Positions 1 to 5,622 of a stretch of 5,622 nucleotides of DNA are shown piece after piece; the stretch's first letter is position 1, and each line of letters opens with the position of its first letter. Under the pieces are notes generated by a model. That model was not told the DNA's origin. It ran no database searches and saw only the letters and a list, made by a program, of their open reading frames with translations. Source of the DNA: Bacteroidia bacterium (lineage in GTDB: Bacteria > Bacteroidota > Bacteroidia > B-17B0 > Aurantibacillaceae); contig JACMLS010000036.1 in the NCBI GenBank assembly GCA_014379485.1, forward strand, positions 1 through 5,622, given 5' to 3'. A program made the translations under genes and the position numbers.

Positions 1-107
1 GCTTTTTTCTGTAGATTTTCCAGTTTTTCACTTTCTTCGGCAGAAGGTCCGCACGAAAAGCAAGCAGCCCCAAATAAAAGGGCAATAAAACAGTTTCTGA
101 ATGACAT
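1..107 (-). CDS. N-terminal fragment of a predicted lipoprotein (cut by the left edge)
   Basis: Read on the minus strand from the ATG at 107, the frame stays open for 35 codons to the window edge. The start MSFRNCFIALLFGAACFSCG is a lipoprotein signal peptide: a short polar N-terminus with R4, a hydrophobic core at about residues 7-17, then a cysteine (C19) followed by GPSAEE. 'SCGPS' followed by acidic residues is typical of Bacteroidota lipoproteins, so C19 is the likely lipidated residue, with C16 as an alternative. From about residue 24 the chain is rich in E, K and L and looks like the start of a helix or coiled coil. A good promoter lies just upstream, which supports this start. An overlapping longer frame on the same strand (28-216) has no such features. 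The function cannot be named because nearly all of the mature protein is outside the window; by family habit it would sit at the periplasmic or outer-membrane face. Confidence 0.7.
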   Translation of the reverse strand, partial: MSFRNCFIALLFGAACFSCGPSAEESEKLENLQKK

Positions 108-125
108 AGGGAAAGGTTAGGGAAT

Positions 126-156
126 CAAATTTATTAAAAAGAAGTTGACCGCCAAA
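126..156 (-). promoter_or_regulatory. Bacteroidota-type promoter for the lipoprotein gene
   Basis: On the minus strand TTTG (plus positions 153-156) is followed after exactly 19 bases by TAAATTTG (plus positions 126-133). This fits the Bacteroidota sigma factor consensus of a -33 TTTG and a -7 TAnnTTTG at about this spacing. Transcription would begin near position 120, leaving a leader of roughly a dozen bases before the ATG at 107. The match is seen directly; its use as a promoter is inferred. Confidence 0.6.
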
Positions 157-225
157 TAAATTCATTCGTCGATTCTTTAACGCTATTTTAAATATTTTAA
201 ATACTTTTATTTCCAAATTTTATAT

Positions 226-1323
226 ATGGAAAATTCACCCGCAAATTTTTTTTCTGAGAGCTCATTACAATTTTTAAAAGATTACCTGAACAATCCTTCT
301 CCCACAGGTTTTGAGTGGAGGGGACAAAAATTGTGGATGGATCACATTCGTCCTTACGTAAATGAAATTTTTACCGATAGTTACGGAACTGCGGTGGGAG
401 TAATAAATCCCGATGCAAAATATAAAGTGGTGATTGAAGCACATGCCGATGAAATTTCGTGGTTCGTGCATTACATTACCAAAGAAGGATTTATTTATTT
501 GCGCCGTAATGGTGGTTCAGATCATCAGATCGCTCCCTCAAAACGTGTAAACATTCATACCGATAAAGGAATTGTAAAAGCTGTTTTTGGCTGGCCGGCC
601 ATTCACGTGCGCGATGCTGCAAAAGAAGAAACTCCCACACTCAAAAATATTTTTTTGGATCTTGGATGTGAGAGTGAGAAAGAAGTGGCTGAGTTAGGAG
701 TGCACGTTGGCTGCGTTGTTACTTACGAAGACGAATTCATGGAACTGAACAATCGTTTCTATACAGGGAGAGCGCTCGATAATCGTATTGGTGGATTCAT
801 GATCGCAGAGGTTGCAAAAATGATAAAAGAAAAAAATATTCAATTGCCTTTTGGTTTATACATTGTAAATTCTGTGCAGGAAGAAGTTGGTTTGCGTGGC
901 GCAGAAATGATTGCACACAGAATAAAACCTGATGTTGCTATCATTACAGATGTTTGTCATGACACACAAACTCCTATGATGAATAAAATTCAGAGCGGAG
1001 ATGTTGCTTGCGGAAAAGGCCCTGTTTTAACTTACGGCCCCGCAGTGCAAAATAATCTGCTCAAACTTATTTGCGATGCGGCAGATAAAAACGAAATCAA
1101 GTTTCAGCGTCAGGCGGCTTCGCGTGCAACGGGTACAGATACAGATGCCTTTGCATACAGTAATGCCGGTGTTCCTTCTGCGCTTATTTCTCTTCCGCTG
1201 CGTTATATGCACACTACTGTAGAGTCGGTAAACAAAACAGACGTAGAAGGTGTTGTAAAACTGATCTATGAAAGTTTGCGCAGTATTGAAGACGGGCATA
1301 ATTTCAGTTATTTTAATTCCTAA
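226..1323 (+). CDS. M42 family metallo-aminopeptidase
   Basis: This 365-residue protein is a full-length member of peptidase family M42 (glutamyl aminopeptidase / tetrahedral aminopeptidase type, sometimes mislabelled endoglucanase). These cytosolic di-metal enzymes remove N-terminal residues from peptides, usually as large hollow oligomers. All expected active-site residues are visible in order: H73 and D75 in EAHADEIS, bridging D185 in ALDNRIGG, the pair E219-E220 in VQEEVGLRG (catalytic base and metal ligand), D242 in TDVCHD, and H329 in LRYMHTTVE. The region at about residues 80-165, between the first and second metal motifs, corresponds to the family's dimerisation domain. There is no signal peptide, so it should be cytosolic. 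The start has A/T-rich sequence upstream and no Shine-Dalgarno motif, as is normal for Bacteroidota. The gene stands alone: it is divergent from the lipoprotein gene and separated from the next gene by about 214 bases. Substrate preference cannot be read from the sequence. Confidence 0.93.
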   Translation: MENSPANFFSESSLQFLKDYLNNPSPTGFEWRGQKLWMDHIRPYVNEIFTDSYGTAVGVINPDAKYKVVIEAHADEISWFVHYITKEGFIYLRRNGGSDHQIAPSKRVNIHTDKGIVKAVFGWPAIHVRDAAKEETPTLKNIFLDLGCESEKEVAELGVHVGCVVTYEDEFMELNNRFYTGRALDNRIGGFMIAEVAKMIKEKNIQLPFGLYIVNSVQEEVGLRGAEMIAHRIKPDVAIITDVCHDTQTPMMNKIQSGDVACGKGPVLTYGPAVQNNLLKLICDAADKNEIKFQRQAASRATGTDTDAFAYSNAGVPSALISLPLRYMHTTVESVNKTDVEGVVKLIYESLRSIEDGHNFSYFNS

Positions 1324-1421
1324 AATGAGAACGATTTAGTATTGCCTGCTTAGTAAGTGAGTGCATAGCAAGCGTGTGTTCACTAAAACTTGAATTGTAG
1401 CAAATCTCCTTTTCAACTGAT

Positions 1422-1446
1422 AAAATCTCCCAAAAGATTTTTTTTT
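1422..1446 (+). terminator. Weak hairpin with T-tract downstream of the M42 peptidase gene
   Basis: AAAATCT (1422-1428) and AGATTTT (1435-1441) form a seven-pair stem around the loop CCCAAA, and the T-run continues to 1446. The shape is that of a factor-independent terminator, but the stem has only one G-C pair, so it may be inefficient. It lies about 100 bases after the peptidase stop and ahead of the GH3-like gene, which is the expected place. In the rest of the gap 1324-1421 I see no gene or clear structure. Confidence 0.4.
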
Positions 1447-1460
1447 CCGCCATTTTGCCC

Positions 1461-1468
1461 TATTTTCG
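1461..1468 (+). promoter_or_regulatory. Possible -7 promoter element upstream of the GH3-like gene
   Basis: TATTTTCG matches TAnnTTTG at seven of eight positions and sits just after the putative terminator, about 70 bases before the GH3-like start codon. At the expected distance upstream (about 1438-1441) there is only a T-run, not TTTG, so the -33 half is poor. If it is used, transcription would start near 1473, giving a leader of about 65 bases. This is inferred from weak motif similarity. Confidence 0.3.
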
Positions 1469-1537
1469 TACTATGCAACCGCAGGCCCATATGAGTGAAT
1501 AGGCGTAAAAGAAACCTGCAGTAAGAATACTTAAAAA

Positions 1538-3076
1538 ATGGCAATATTAGGAAGCATTGTAAAGCGTACAATAGATCTTGGCTCCAAGATCCCGAAACGT
1601 ATTTCTACTCCTTATCGCGAACAGATAAAAACATTAAAGAAATTGATGAAGAAAGCCAGGTTCACGGCTTTTGGTGAGCATTATAAATTTTCGCAGATTC
1701 TTCAGCAAAAAGATTTTGTTGCAGAGTTCAGAAAAAATGTTCCTGCGCATGATTATCAGAGCATGTTTAAGAACTGGTGGTACCGTTGTCTTAACGGTGA
1801 GCCCTTTGTATGCTGGCCAAATCACATTAAATATTTTGCTTTAAGTTCAGGAACATCAGAGGCAACAAGCAAACATATTCCTGTTACAAAAGATACTTTA
1901 AAACAAATCCGTAAAATAACTACGCGGCAAATTTTGGGCATTACGCAGTTCAACCTTCCTAAAGAAATATTTGAAAGCGGAATTTTAATGTTGGGAGGAA
2001 GTACGCATTTAAATTATAACGGAACTTATTTTGAAGGAGACCTGAGTGGAATTACAACAGGCTCTTCGCCCTTTTGGTTTCAGCATTTTCAAAAACCCGG
2101 TAAAAGAATTTCGCAGTACAAAGACTGGAATTCTAAACTGGAAGAAATAACCCGCAACGCAAAGAACTGGGACATTGGTGTGGTTTGCGGAGTTCCGGCA
2201 TGGATACAAATTCTTTTTGAAAAGATCATTGATTATTACAAAGTAAAAACCATTCACGATATATGGCCCAACCTGCGTATTTATGTGCACGGTGGTGTTG
2301 CCATTGCCCCTTACAGAAAAAGTTTTGAGCGGCTGGTAGAGCATCCGCTTTTTTATCTTGATACTTATCTCGCATCAGAAGGATTTATTGCTTACCAGGA
2401 CAGGCCAACTGAAGACGGGAGCATGAAACTGAACACTGATGTGGGAATTTTTTTCGAATGCGTTCCCTTTACAGAAGATAATTTTGATGCGGATGGAAAT
2501 ATGAAGAAAGATCCGGCTTCTGTTTGTCTTGATGAAGTGGAACTTGGAAAGGAATATGCGATCTTGCTCAGTACTTGTTCCGGTGCCTGGAGATACCTGA
2601 TAGGTGATACGGTAAAATTTACTGATATTAATGAAATGCGTGTGATCATAACCGGAAGAACAAAACATTTTCTTAGTTTGTGCGGCGAACATCTTTCTGT
2701 AGATAATATGAACAGGGGAGTGATACAAACCGCCAATGAAATGGGAGTTATTGTAAATGAATTTACAGTAGTCGGCATTCCTCACGAGGGTTTGTTTGCA
2801 CATAAATGGTATATAGGAACAGATAAACAAATTGATGCAGAAGTTTTCAAACAAAAATTAGATGAGCATTTAAATTCTTTGAACGATGATTACCGTGTGG
2901 AAAGACTGGCAGCGCTTAAAGATATTTTTGTGGAAGTATTACCGATCGATCTGTTTTTTGAATTCTTAAAGCTTCAGGGCAAATTCGGTTCTTCACATAA
3001 ATTTCCGCGGGTGCTAAAAGGAAAGGTATTGGAGGATTGGCAAAAATTTCTTGAGAGTAAAGGTTTTTCTAAATAA
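1538..3076 (+). CDS. GH3-like acyl-adenylating enzyme (GH3 auxin-responsive promoter family protein)
   Basis: This 512-residue protein belongs to the GH3 family within the adenylate-forming (ANL) superfamily. Plant GH3 enzymes activate a carboxylic acid (auxin, jasmonate, benzoates) with ATP and couple it to an amino acid. The three nucleotide-binding motifs of that family are visible: motif I as SSGTSEATSK (residues 103-112), motif II as YLASEG (277-282), and motif III as YLIGD (353-357). A smaller C-terminal domain follows from about residue 373 (GRTKHFLSLCGEH), ending in a conserved-looking KLQGKFGSSHKFPRVLKG region at about 478-495. The length is slightly shorter than plant GH3 proteins (near 600) and fits the bacterial branch. 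There is no signal peptide or membrane segment, so it should be cytosolic. The start MAILGSIVKR has A-rich sequence upstream and no competing start. It is probably the first gene of a run with the exporter and DUF493 genes. The acid and amine substrates of Bacteroidota members are not known to me, so only the chemistry type is supported. Confidence 0.88.
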   Translation: MAILGSIVKRTIDLGSKIPKRISTPYREQIKTLKKLMKKARFTAFGEHYKFSQILQQKDFVAEFRKNVPAHDYQSMFKNWWYRCLNGEPFVCWPNHIKYFALSSGTSEATSKHIPVTKDTLKQIRKITTRQILGITQFNLPKEIFESGILMLGGSTHLNYNGTYFEGDLSGITTGSSPFWFQHFQKPGKRISQYKDWNSKLEEITRNAKNWDIGVVCGVPAWIQILFEKIIDYYKVKTIHDIWPNLRIYVHGGVAIAPYRKSFERLVEHPLFYLDTYLASEGFIAYQDRPTEDGSMKLNTDVGIFFECVPFTEDNFDADGNMKKDPASVCLDEVELGKEYAILLSTCSGAWRYLIGDTVKFTDINEMRVIITGRTKHFLSLCGEHLSVDNMNRGVIQTANEMGVIVNEFTVVGIPHEGLFAHKWYIGTDKQIDAEVFKQKLDEHLNSLNDDYRVERLAALKDIFVEVLPIDLFFEFLKLQGKFGSSHKFPRVLKGKVLEDWQKFLESKGFSK

Positions 3077-3112
3077 TCATGCCATGAGGCAGACAAGTTT
3101 TTTTTCGGATTT

Positions 3113-3793
3113 ATGTTTACAATAATTTACCAGGGAATAATAATTGTTTTACTTCTTGCCTTTTCATTTGGTCCGGCTTTTTTTGGCCTTATCAATACAA
3201 GTATAAAATACGGTTTTCGTGCCGGAGCTGCGCTTGCCATTGGTGTTTTTCTGAGTGATTTTTTAATGGCAATCGGAGTATGTTTTCTTGTCCACTATGG
3301 CGCAGAGGATTTTCTGCAGGACAAAAAAAATGAAACATTTATAGGTATACTTGGTGGCGTTGTACTAATCGTTTTCGGAGTGCTGTATTTAATAAAAAAA
3401 GAAGCGGCCAAAACAGATTCAGAAATTAAAGTTCGGGTTCCACATCCTGTATTGCTTGGGCTCAAAGGTTTTTTTCTTAACATATTCAACCCCATTGTGT
3501 GGCCGCTGTGGCTTGCAAACGTAGCCATTGCAGAAAAACTTTTTAAACCAGCAGATGAAACAATTTCATCTAATAATGGAAATGTTCTGAATAACATGAT
3601 CTTCTTTTTCTCTTTTACCCTTATTGGCGTGCTGGCTTGCGATCTTCTGAAGGTTTATGTGGCTAACAAAATTAAAAAATACCTGACCTTCCGTTTAATG
3701 AAAATTGTAAACTGGATCACCGGAATTTCTCTGATGTCAATAGGGTTCTTTCTTATTTATAAATTTTTCTTTTTATCACATGGCAGGTTTTGA
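3113..3793 (+). CDS. LysE/RhtB family membrane exporter
   Basis: This 226-residue protein has six hydrophobic segments at about residues 4-27, 37-61, 75-95, 115-140, 160-183 and 197-220, the length and layout of LysE-family translocators, which export amino acids or related small solutes across the inner membrane. Family signatures are present: SFGPAFFGLINTSIKYGFRAG near residues 18-38 (the conserved GP after the first hydrophobic stretch), GGVVLIVFGVLYL in the third segment, and an N-x-x-NP element in FLNIFNPIVW (121-130) at the start of the fourth. A basic loop separates segments 3 and 4. It begins 36 bases after the GH3-like stop and overlaps the next gene by 14 bases, so co-transcription is likely. 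The transported compound cannot be deduced. If the neighbouring GH3-like enzyme makes an amino-acid conjugate, that product is one candidate, but this is inference from position. Confidence 0.87.
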   Translation: MFTIIYQGIIIVLLLAFSFGPAFFGLINTSIKYGFRAGAALAIGVFLSDFLMAIGVCFLVHYGAEDFLQDKKNETFIGILGGVVLIVFGVLYLIKKEAAKTDSEIKVRVPHPVLLGLKGFFLNIFNPIVWPLWLANVAIAEKLFKPADETISSNNGNVLNNMIFFFSFTLIGVLACDLLKVYVANKIKKYLTFRLMKIVNWITGISLMSIGFFLIYKFFFLSHGRF

Positions 3794-4052
3794 TTTTTCT
3801 GAGTTCGCTAAAAAATTAGAAGCATCACTTTCTTTTACGACAGTGTATATGTTTAAATTTATTTTTAAATCAGAACACAGAACCATTGCTTTGGTTGAGA
3901 ATATTTTTGGCGATGAAGCAGAGATTCACACAAAAGAATCTTCGGGCGGAAAATACATTGCCATTACGGTTAAACAGGTTGTAATGAGTGTAGATGAAAT
4001 TATTTCTATCTACAAAAAAGCCGATGAAATTGGCGGTGTAATGTCACTCTGA
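3780..4052 (+). CDS. DUF493 family small protein (YbeD-like)
   Basis: This 90-residue protein resembles the Bacteroidota form of DUF493, a family with a small ferredoxin-like (ACT-like) fold that includes Escherichia coli YbeD. Recognisable blocks are VYMFKFIFKSEHRTIALVE (residues 22-40), FGDEAEIHTKESSGGKYIAITVKQVVMSVDEII (43-75) and the C-terminal IYKKADEIGGVMSL (77-90). The alternation of strand-like and helix-like stretches fits that fold. The family has no firmly established biochemical role; a regulatory or ligand-sensing function has been suggested from the fold only. The ATG at 3780 lies inside the end of the exporter gene (14-base overlap, different frame), which suggests translational coupling. 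The next gene converges on it after six bases. No catalytic residues are evident. Confidence 0.85.
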   Translation: MAGFDFSEFAKKLEASLSFTTVYMFKFIFKSEHRTIALVENIFGDEAEIHTKESSGGKYIAITVKQVVMSVDEIISIYKKADEIGGVMSL

Positions 4053-4058
4053 AATTTT

Positions 4059-4697
4059 TTAATGCCTGAACTTCGTAAATCCGGCAGGAATTTCGAAGAT
4101 TGCATCATCAGGCGTCATTTTCGAAATTTTTTTCACTTCAATTTTGCTGAGTAATTTTCCGTCAGAGAGTTGTTTTACTTCGCTCATCAATGGCATTTGT
4201 CCTGCAGTAAGGTCTTTGATCTGTGCGAAATAAACACTGTGTTTGTCTTTGCGGTTCCAGAGTTTATTAAGGGGAGCGAAAAAAGTAAAATTGTCATCAG
4301 CTATCCAAAAAGTTACCGAAGTATTTTCCTCTGCATTGGCAACAGTGTATTCAACGCAGCTAATTCCTGCAATTGTTTTTGTGGCAGTACCTTTTTTTAC
4401 ATTGCATTTACCTTTTATAACCTGTGGGGTCTGGTTTTTTTGCACCATCCACAATTTGCGTTTTGTAAGAATACATTTTACCTTGCTTGAATCAAGGTTG
4501 ATAATAAAACTTCCGTCGGCTGTTTTTCCTTTTTCTGAATGCTCATCTAATTTGATCATTTTATTTTTTACCCAATACACCTTGGTAATGGAATCTTTTG
4601 AAGTTGAATAGCTGAACTCAATACTTCCGTTAAAGTTTTGTGCGTTTGCAACAGAAAGAGCAAGAATGAAAGAGAAGAGCTTGATGAGATTTTTCAT
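4059..4697 (-). CDS. Secreted protein with a DUF4412-like domain
   Basis: On the minus strand from the ATG at 4697 this encodes 212 residues. The N-terminus MKNLIKLFSFILALSVANAQ is a clear Sec signal peptide: K2 and K6, a hydrophobic core, and an ANA cleavage site before Q20. An in-frame ATG 15 codons upstream (4742) would bury the signal peptide behind a charged extension, so the shorter start is preferred. The mature protein is mostly predicted beta strand. Features resembling the Bacteroidota DUF4412 family are KTIAGISCVEYTVA (residues 107-120, a glycine-x-x-cysteine block) followed by SVTFWIADD (127-135), and a closing DAIFEIPAGFTKF (198-210). Three cysteines (75, 98, 114) occur in the mature chain. 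It is expected in the periplasm or at the cell surface. The molecular function is unknown to me. It converges with the DUF493 gene and is divergent from the epimerase gene. Confidence 0.75.
   Translation of the reverse strand: MKNLIKLFSFILALSVANAQNFNGSIEFSYSTSKDSITKVYWVKNKMIKLDEHSEKGKTADGSFIINLDSSKVKCILTKRKLWMVQKNQTPQVIKGKCNVKKGTATKTIAGISCVEYTVANAEENTSVTFWIADDNFTFFAPLNKLWNRKDKHSVYFAQIKDLTAGQMPLMSEVKQLSDGKLLSKIEVKKISKMTPDDAIFEIPAGFTKFRH
4071..4098. other. Imperfect hairpin at the convergent gene junction
   Basis: CTTCG (4071-4075) pairs with CGAAG (4094-4098), AAAT (4077-4080) with ATTT (4090-4093), and CC (4081-4082) with GG (4087-4088), leaving a GGCA loop and one unpaired base on each side. 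This gives eleven pairs inside the last codons of the secreted-protein gene, just past the DUF493 stop. It lacks a following T-run on either strand, so it is not a standard intrinsic terminator. It might still mark or protect the 3' ends of the two convergent transcripts, or be chance. Confidence 0.3.
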
Positions 4698-4805
4698 TTT
4701 TTCCAATAGTTTTGTGTGCACGAATTTATGTATTTTAGTCAATAGATTATTGCCGCTGGTATTAAATAATTCTTCATATTGTAAAAAAGAGTAGTTTTAA
4801 AGTTT

Positions 4806-5622
4806 ATGGTCAGTCTTTATAACGATGAATTTCAGGTTAAGATACATCCGGCGGGAGCGGAATTGCACTCTGTATTCTCAGTAAAGAATAGTATTGAATA
4901 TTTGTGGCAGGCAGAAAAAGAGACCTGGCCGCGGCACGCACCTAATTTATTTCCAATAGTAGGAAAACTAAAAAACGGTTCTTATTCTTTTGAAGGAAAG
5001 AAATATGAACTTCCGCAGCACGGTTTTGCGCGCGATCTTAATTTCGAGCTCATTTCCTCTTCGCAAACCTCTGCCGTTTTTGAATTGTGTGCAAATGAGG
5101 AAACGCTGAAAGTTTTTCCCTTTCATTTCTCTTTTAAAATTTCATATTCCCTTCTGGGAGATAAACTAAGAACAAATTATTCTGTTTTCAATCCTTTTCA
5201 TGAGCCGCTTTATTTTTCTTTGGGCGCACACCCCGGATTTTCCTGTCAGGTTAAAAACGCTGTGGGCCTTGAAGATTTTTTTATTGAATTTGAAAATGAA
5301 GAAACTACCAAACGTTTTTTTGTTGAAGAAGGATTGATTTCTCCCGAAACAGAGAATTTCAAAACAGAAAACAAAAAATTCTTTCTGAAAAAAGAAATTT
5401 TTGCAAAAGATGCTTTGGTGTTCAAGGATCTGTCTTCGCATTCGCTTAAATTGCTGAACACAAAAAACACACACGGAATAAAAATGGAATGGAGTCCGGA
5501 ATTTTCTTATTTCGGTATCTGGACCAAACCCAATTGCGATAAATTTATTTGTTTAGAGCCCTGGACCGGAATTGCAGATTCAACAAATACTTCAGGAAAT
5601 TTAATTGAAAAAGAAGGAATAA
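4806..5622 (+). CDS. Aldose 1-epimerase family protein (mutarotase-like), cut by the right edge
   Basis: The frame opens at the ATG at 4806 and runs 272 codons to the window edge without a stop. It matches the aldose 1-epimerase / galactose mutarotase superfamily (LacX-like branch), beta-sandwich enzymes that interconvert alpha and beta anomers of aldoses or hexose phosphates. Visible signatures are WPRHAPNLFPIVGKLKNG (residues 41-58), QHGFARD with H72, SLGAHPGF with H142, and the closing ICLEPWTGIADSTN with E251. The two histidines and the glutamate occupy the positions of the family's acid-base residues, so the protein should be active. There is no signal peptide, so a cytosolic location is expected. 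Complete relatives are near 290 residues, so about 20 residues are missing beyond the edge. It is divergent from the secreted-protein gene across 108 bases. The sugar substrate cannot be read from the sequence, and no sugar-pathway neighbour lies in the window. Confidence 0.88.
   Translation, partial: MVSLYNDEFQVKIHPAGAELHSVFSVKNSIEYLWQAEKETWPRHAPNLFPIVGKLKNGSYSFEGKKYELPQHGFARDLNFELISSSQTSAVFELCANEETLKVFPFHFSFKISYSLLGDKLRTNYSVFNPFHEPLYFSLGAHPGFSCQVKNAVGLEDFFIEFENEETTKRFFVEEGLISPETENFKTENKKFFLKKEIFAKDALVFKDLSSHSLKLLNTKNTHGIKMEWSPEFSYFGIWTKPNCDKFICLEPWTGIADSTNTSGNLIEKEGI

Noticed and set aside
202..209. TACTTTTA as a -7 promoter box for the M42 peptidase gene
   Set aside because: It matches TAnnTTTG at seven of eight positions, but the sequence 19 bases upstream has no TTTG or TTG, and A/T-rich DNA gives such matches by chance.
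28..216. A 62-codon minus-strand frame overlapping the lipoprotein start
   Set aside because: It lies in a different frame from the lipoprotein signal peptide, covers the promoter region, and has no recognisable domain; the lipoprotein reading has a clear signal peptide and promoter.
2375..2854. Long minus-strand frames opposite the GH3-like gene
   Set aside because: They are antisense to a protein with clear GH3 motifs, are rich in Cys, Ile and Phe as expected of shadow translations, and have no recognisable domain.
3080..3105. Small hairpin TGCC/GGCA followed by eight T residues between the GH3-like and exporter genes
   Set aside because: The stem has only four pairs and is separated from the T-run by six bases, so it is unlikely to terminate transcription and does not argue against an operon.
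4170..4611. Plus-strand frames opposite the secreted-protein gene
   Set aside because: The minus-strand product has a signal peptide and DUF4412-like motifs, whereas these frames show only shadow composition.
4707..4714. TAGTTTTG as a promoter box for the epimerase gene
   Set aside because: It is a full TAnnTTTG match, but the nearest upstream TTG (4681-4683) is 23 bases away and inside the divergent gene, and no TTTG lies at the usual distance; kept only as a possibility.
4698..4742. A longer N-terminus for the secreted protein, starting at 4742
   Set aside because: It would add a 15-residue charged extension ahead of a textbook signal peptide; the start at 4697 gives a normal Sec signal.
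5166..5474. Minus-strand frames opposite the epimerase gene
   Set aside because: The plus-strand frame carries the complete mutarotase catalytic signature through this region; the opposite frames are Phe- and Lys-rich shadows.

Overview
The window looks like ordinary chromosomal DNA from a member of the Bacteroidota, probably an uncultured or environmental lineage. The evidence is the AT-rich composition, start codons preceded by A/T-rich sequence with no clear Shine-Dalgarno motif, a near-perfect Bacteroidota-type promoter (TTTG, 19 bases, TAAATTTG), and the gene families present: a bacterial GH3-like protein, a DUF4412-like secreted protein, the short Bacteroidota form of DUF493, and a lipoprotein with an 'SCGPS' start. 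The genus cannot be fixed from this sequence.

Layout: (1) Positions 1-107, minus strand: the first 35 codons of a lipoprotein gene that runs off the left edge, with its promoter at 126-156. (2) 226-1323, plus: a complete M42-family metallo-aminopeptidase with all metal ligands, followed by a gap of about 214 bases holding a weak terminator-like hairpin and a possible promoter for the next gene. (3) 1538-4052, plus: a compact three-gene run of a GH3-like adenylating enzyme, a LysE/RhtB-type membrane exporter, and a small DUF493 protein. The gaps and overlap (36 bases, then a 14-base overlap) suggest one transcript. (4) 4059-4697, minus: a secreted protein with a DUF4412-like domain, converging on the DUF493 gene with only six bases between the stop codons. 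(5) 4806-5622, plus: an aldose 1-epimerase (mutarotase) family gene, divergent from the secreted-protein gene and cut by the right edge about 20 residues before its expected end.

How the genes fit together: most appear to be independent housekeeping or envelope functions (peptide trimming, sugar anomer interconversion, surface proteins). The one grouping that may carry functional meaning is the GH3-like enzyme beside the LysE-type exporter. GH3 enzymes activate a carboxylic acid as an acyl-adenylate and, in plants, join it to an amino acid; LysE-type proteins export amino acids and related small molecules. A make-and-export pair is a reasonable hypothesis but is inferred from position only.

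I found no mobile element, CRISPR array, tRNA or rRNA gene, phage gene or recognisable defence system. The window does not obviously contain a new system; the GH3-led cluster and its leader region are the best places for a second look.
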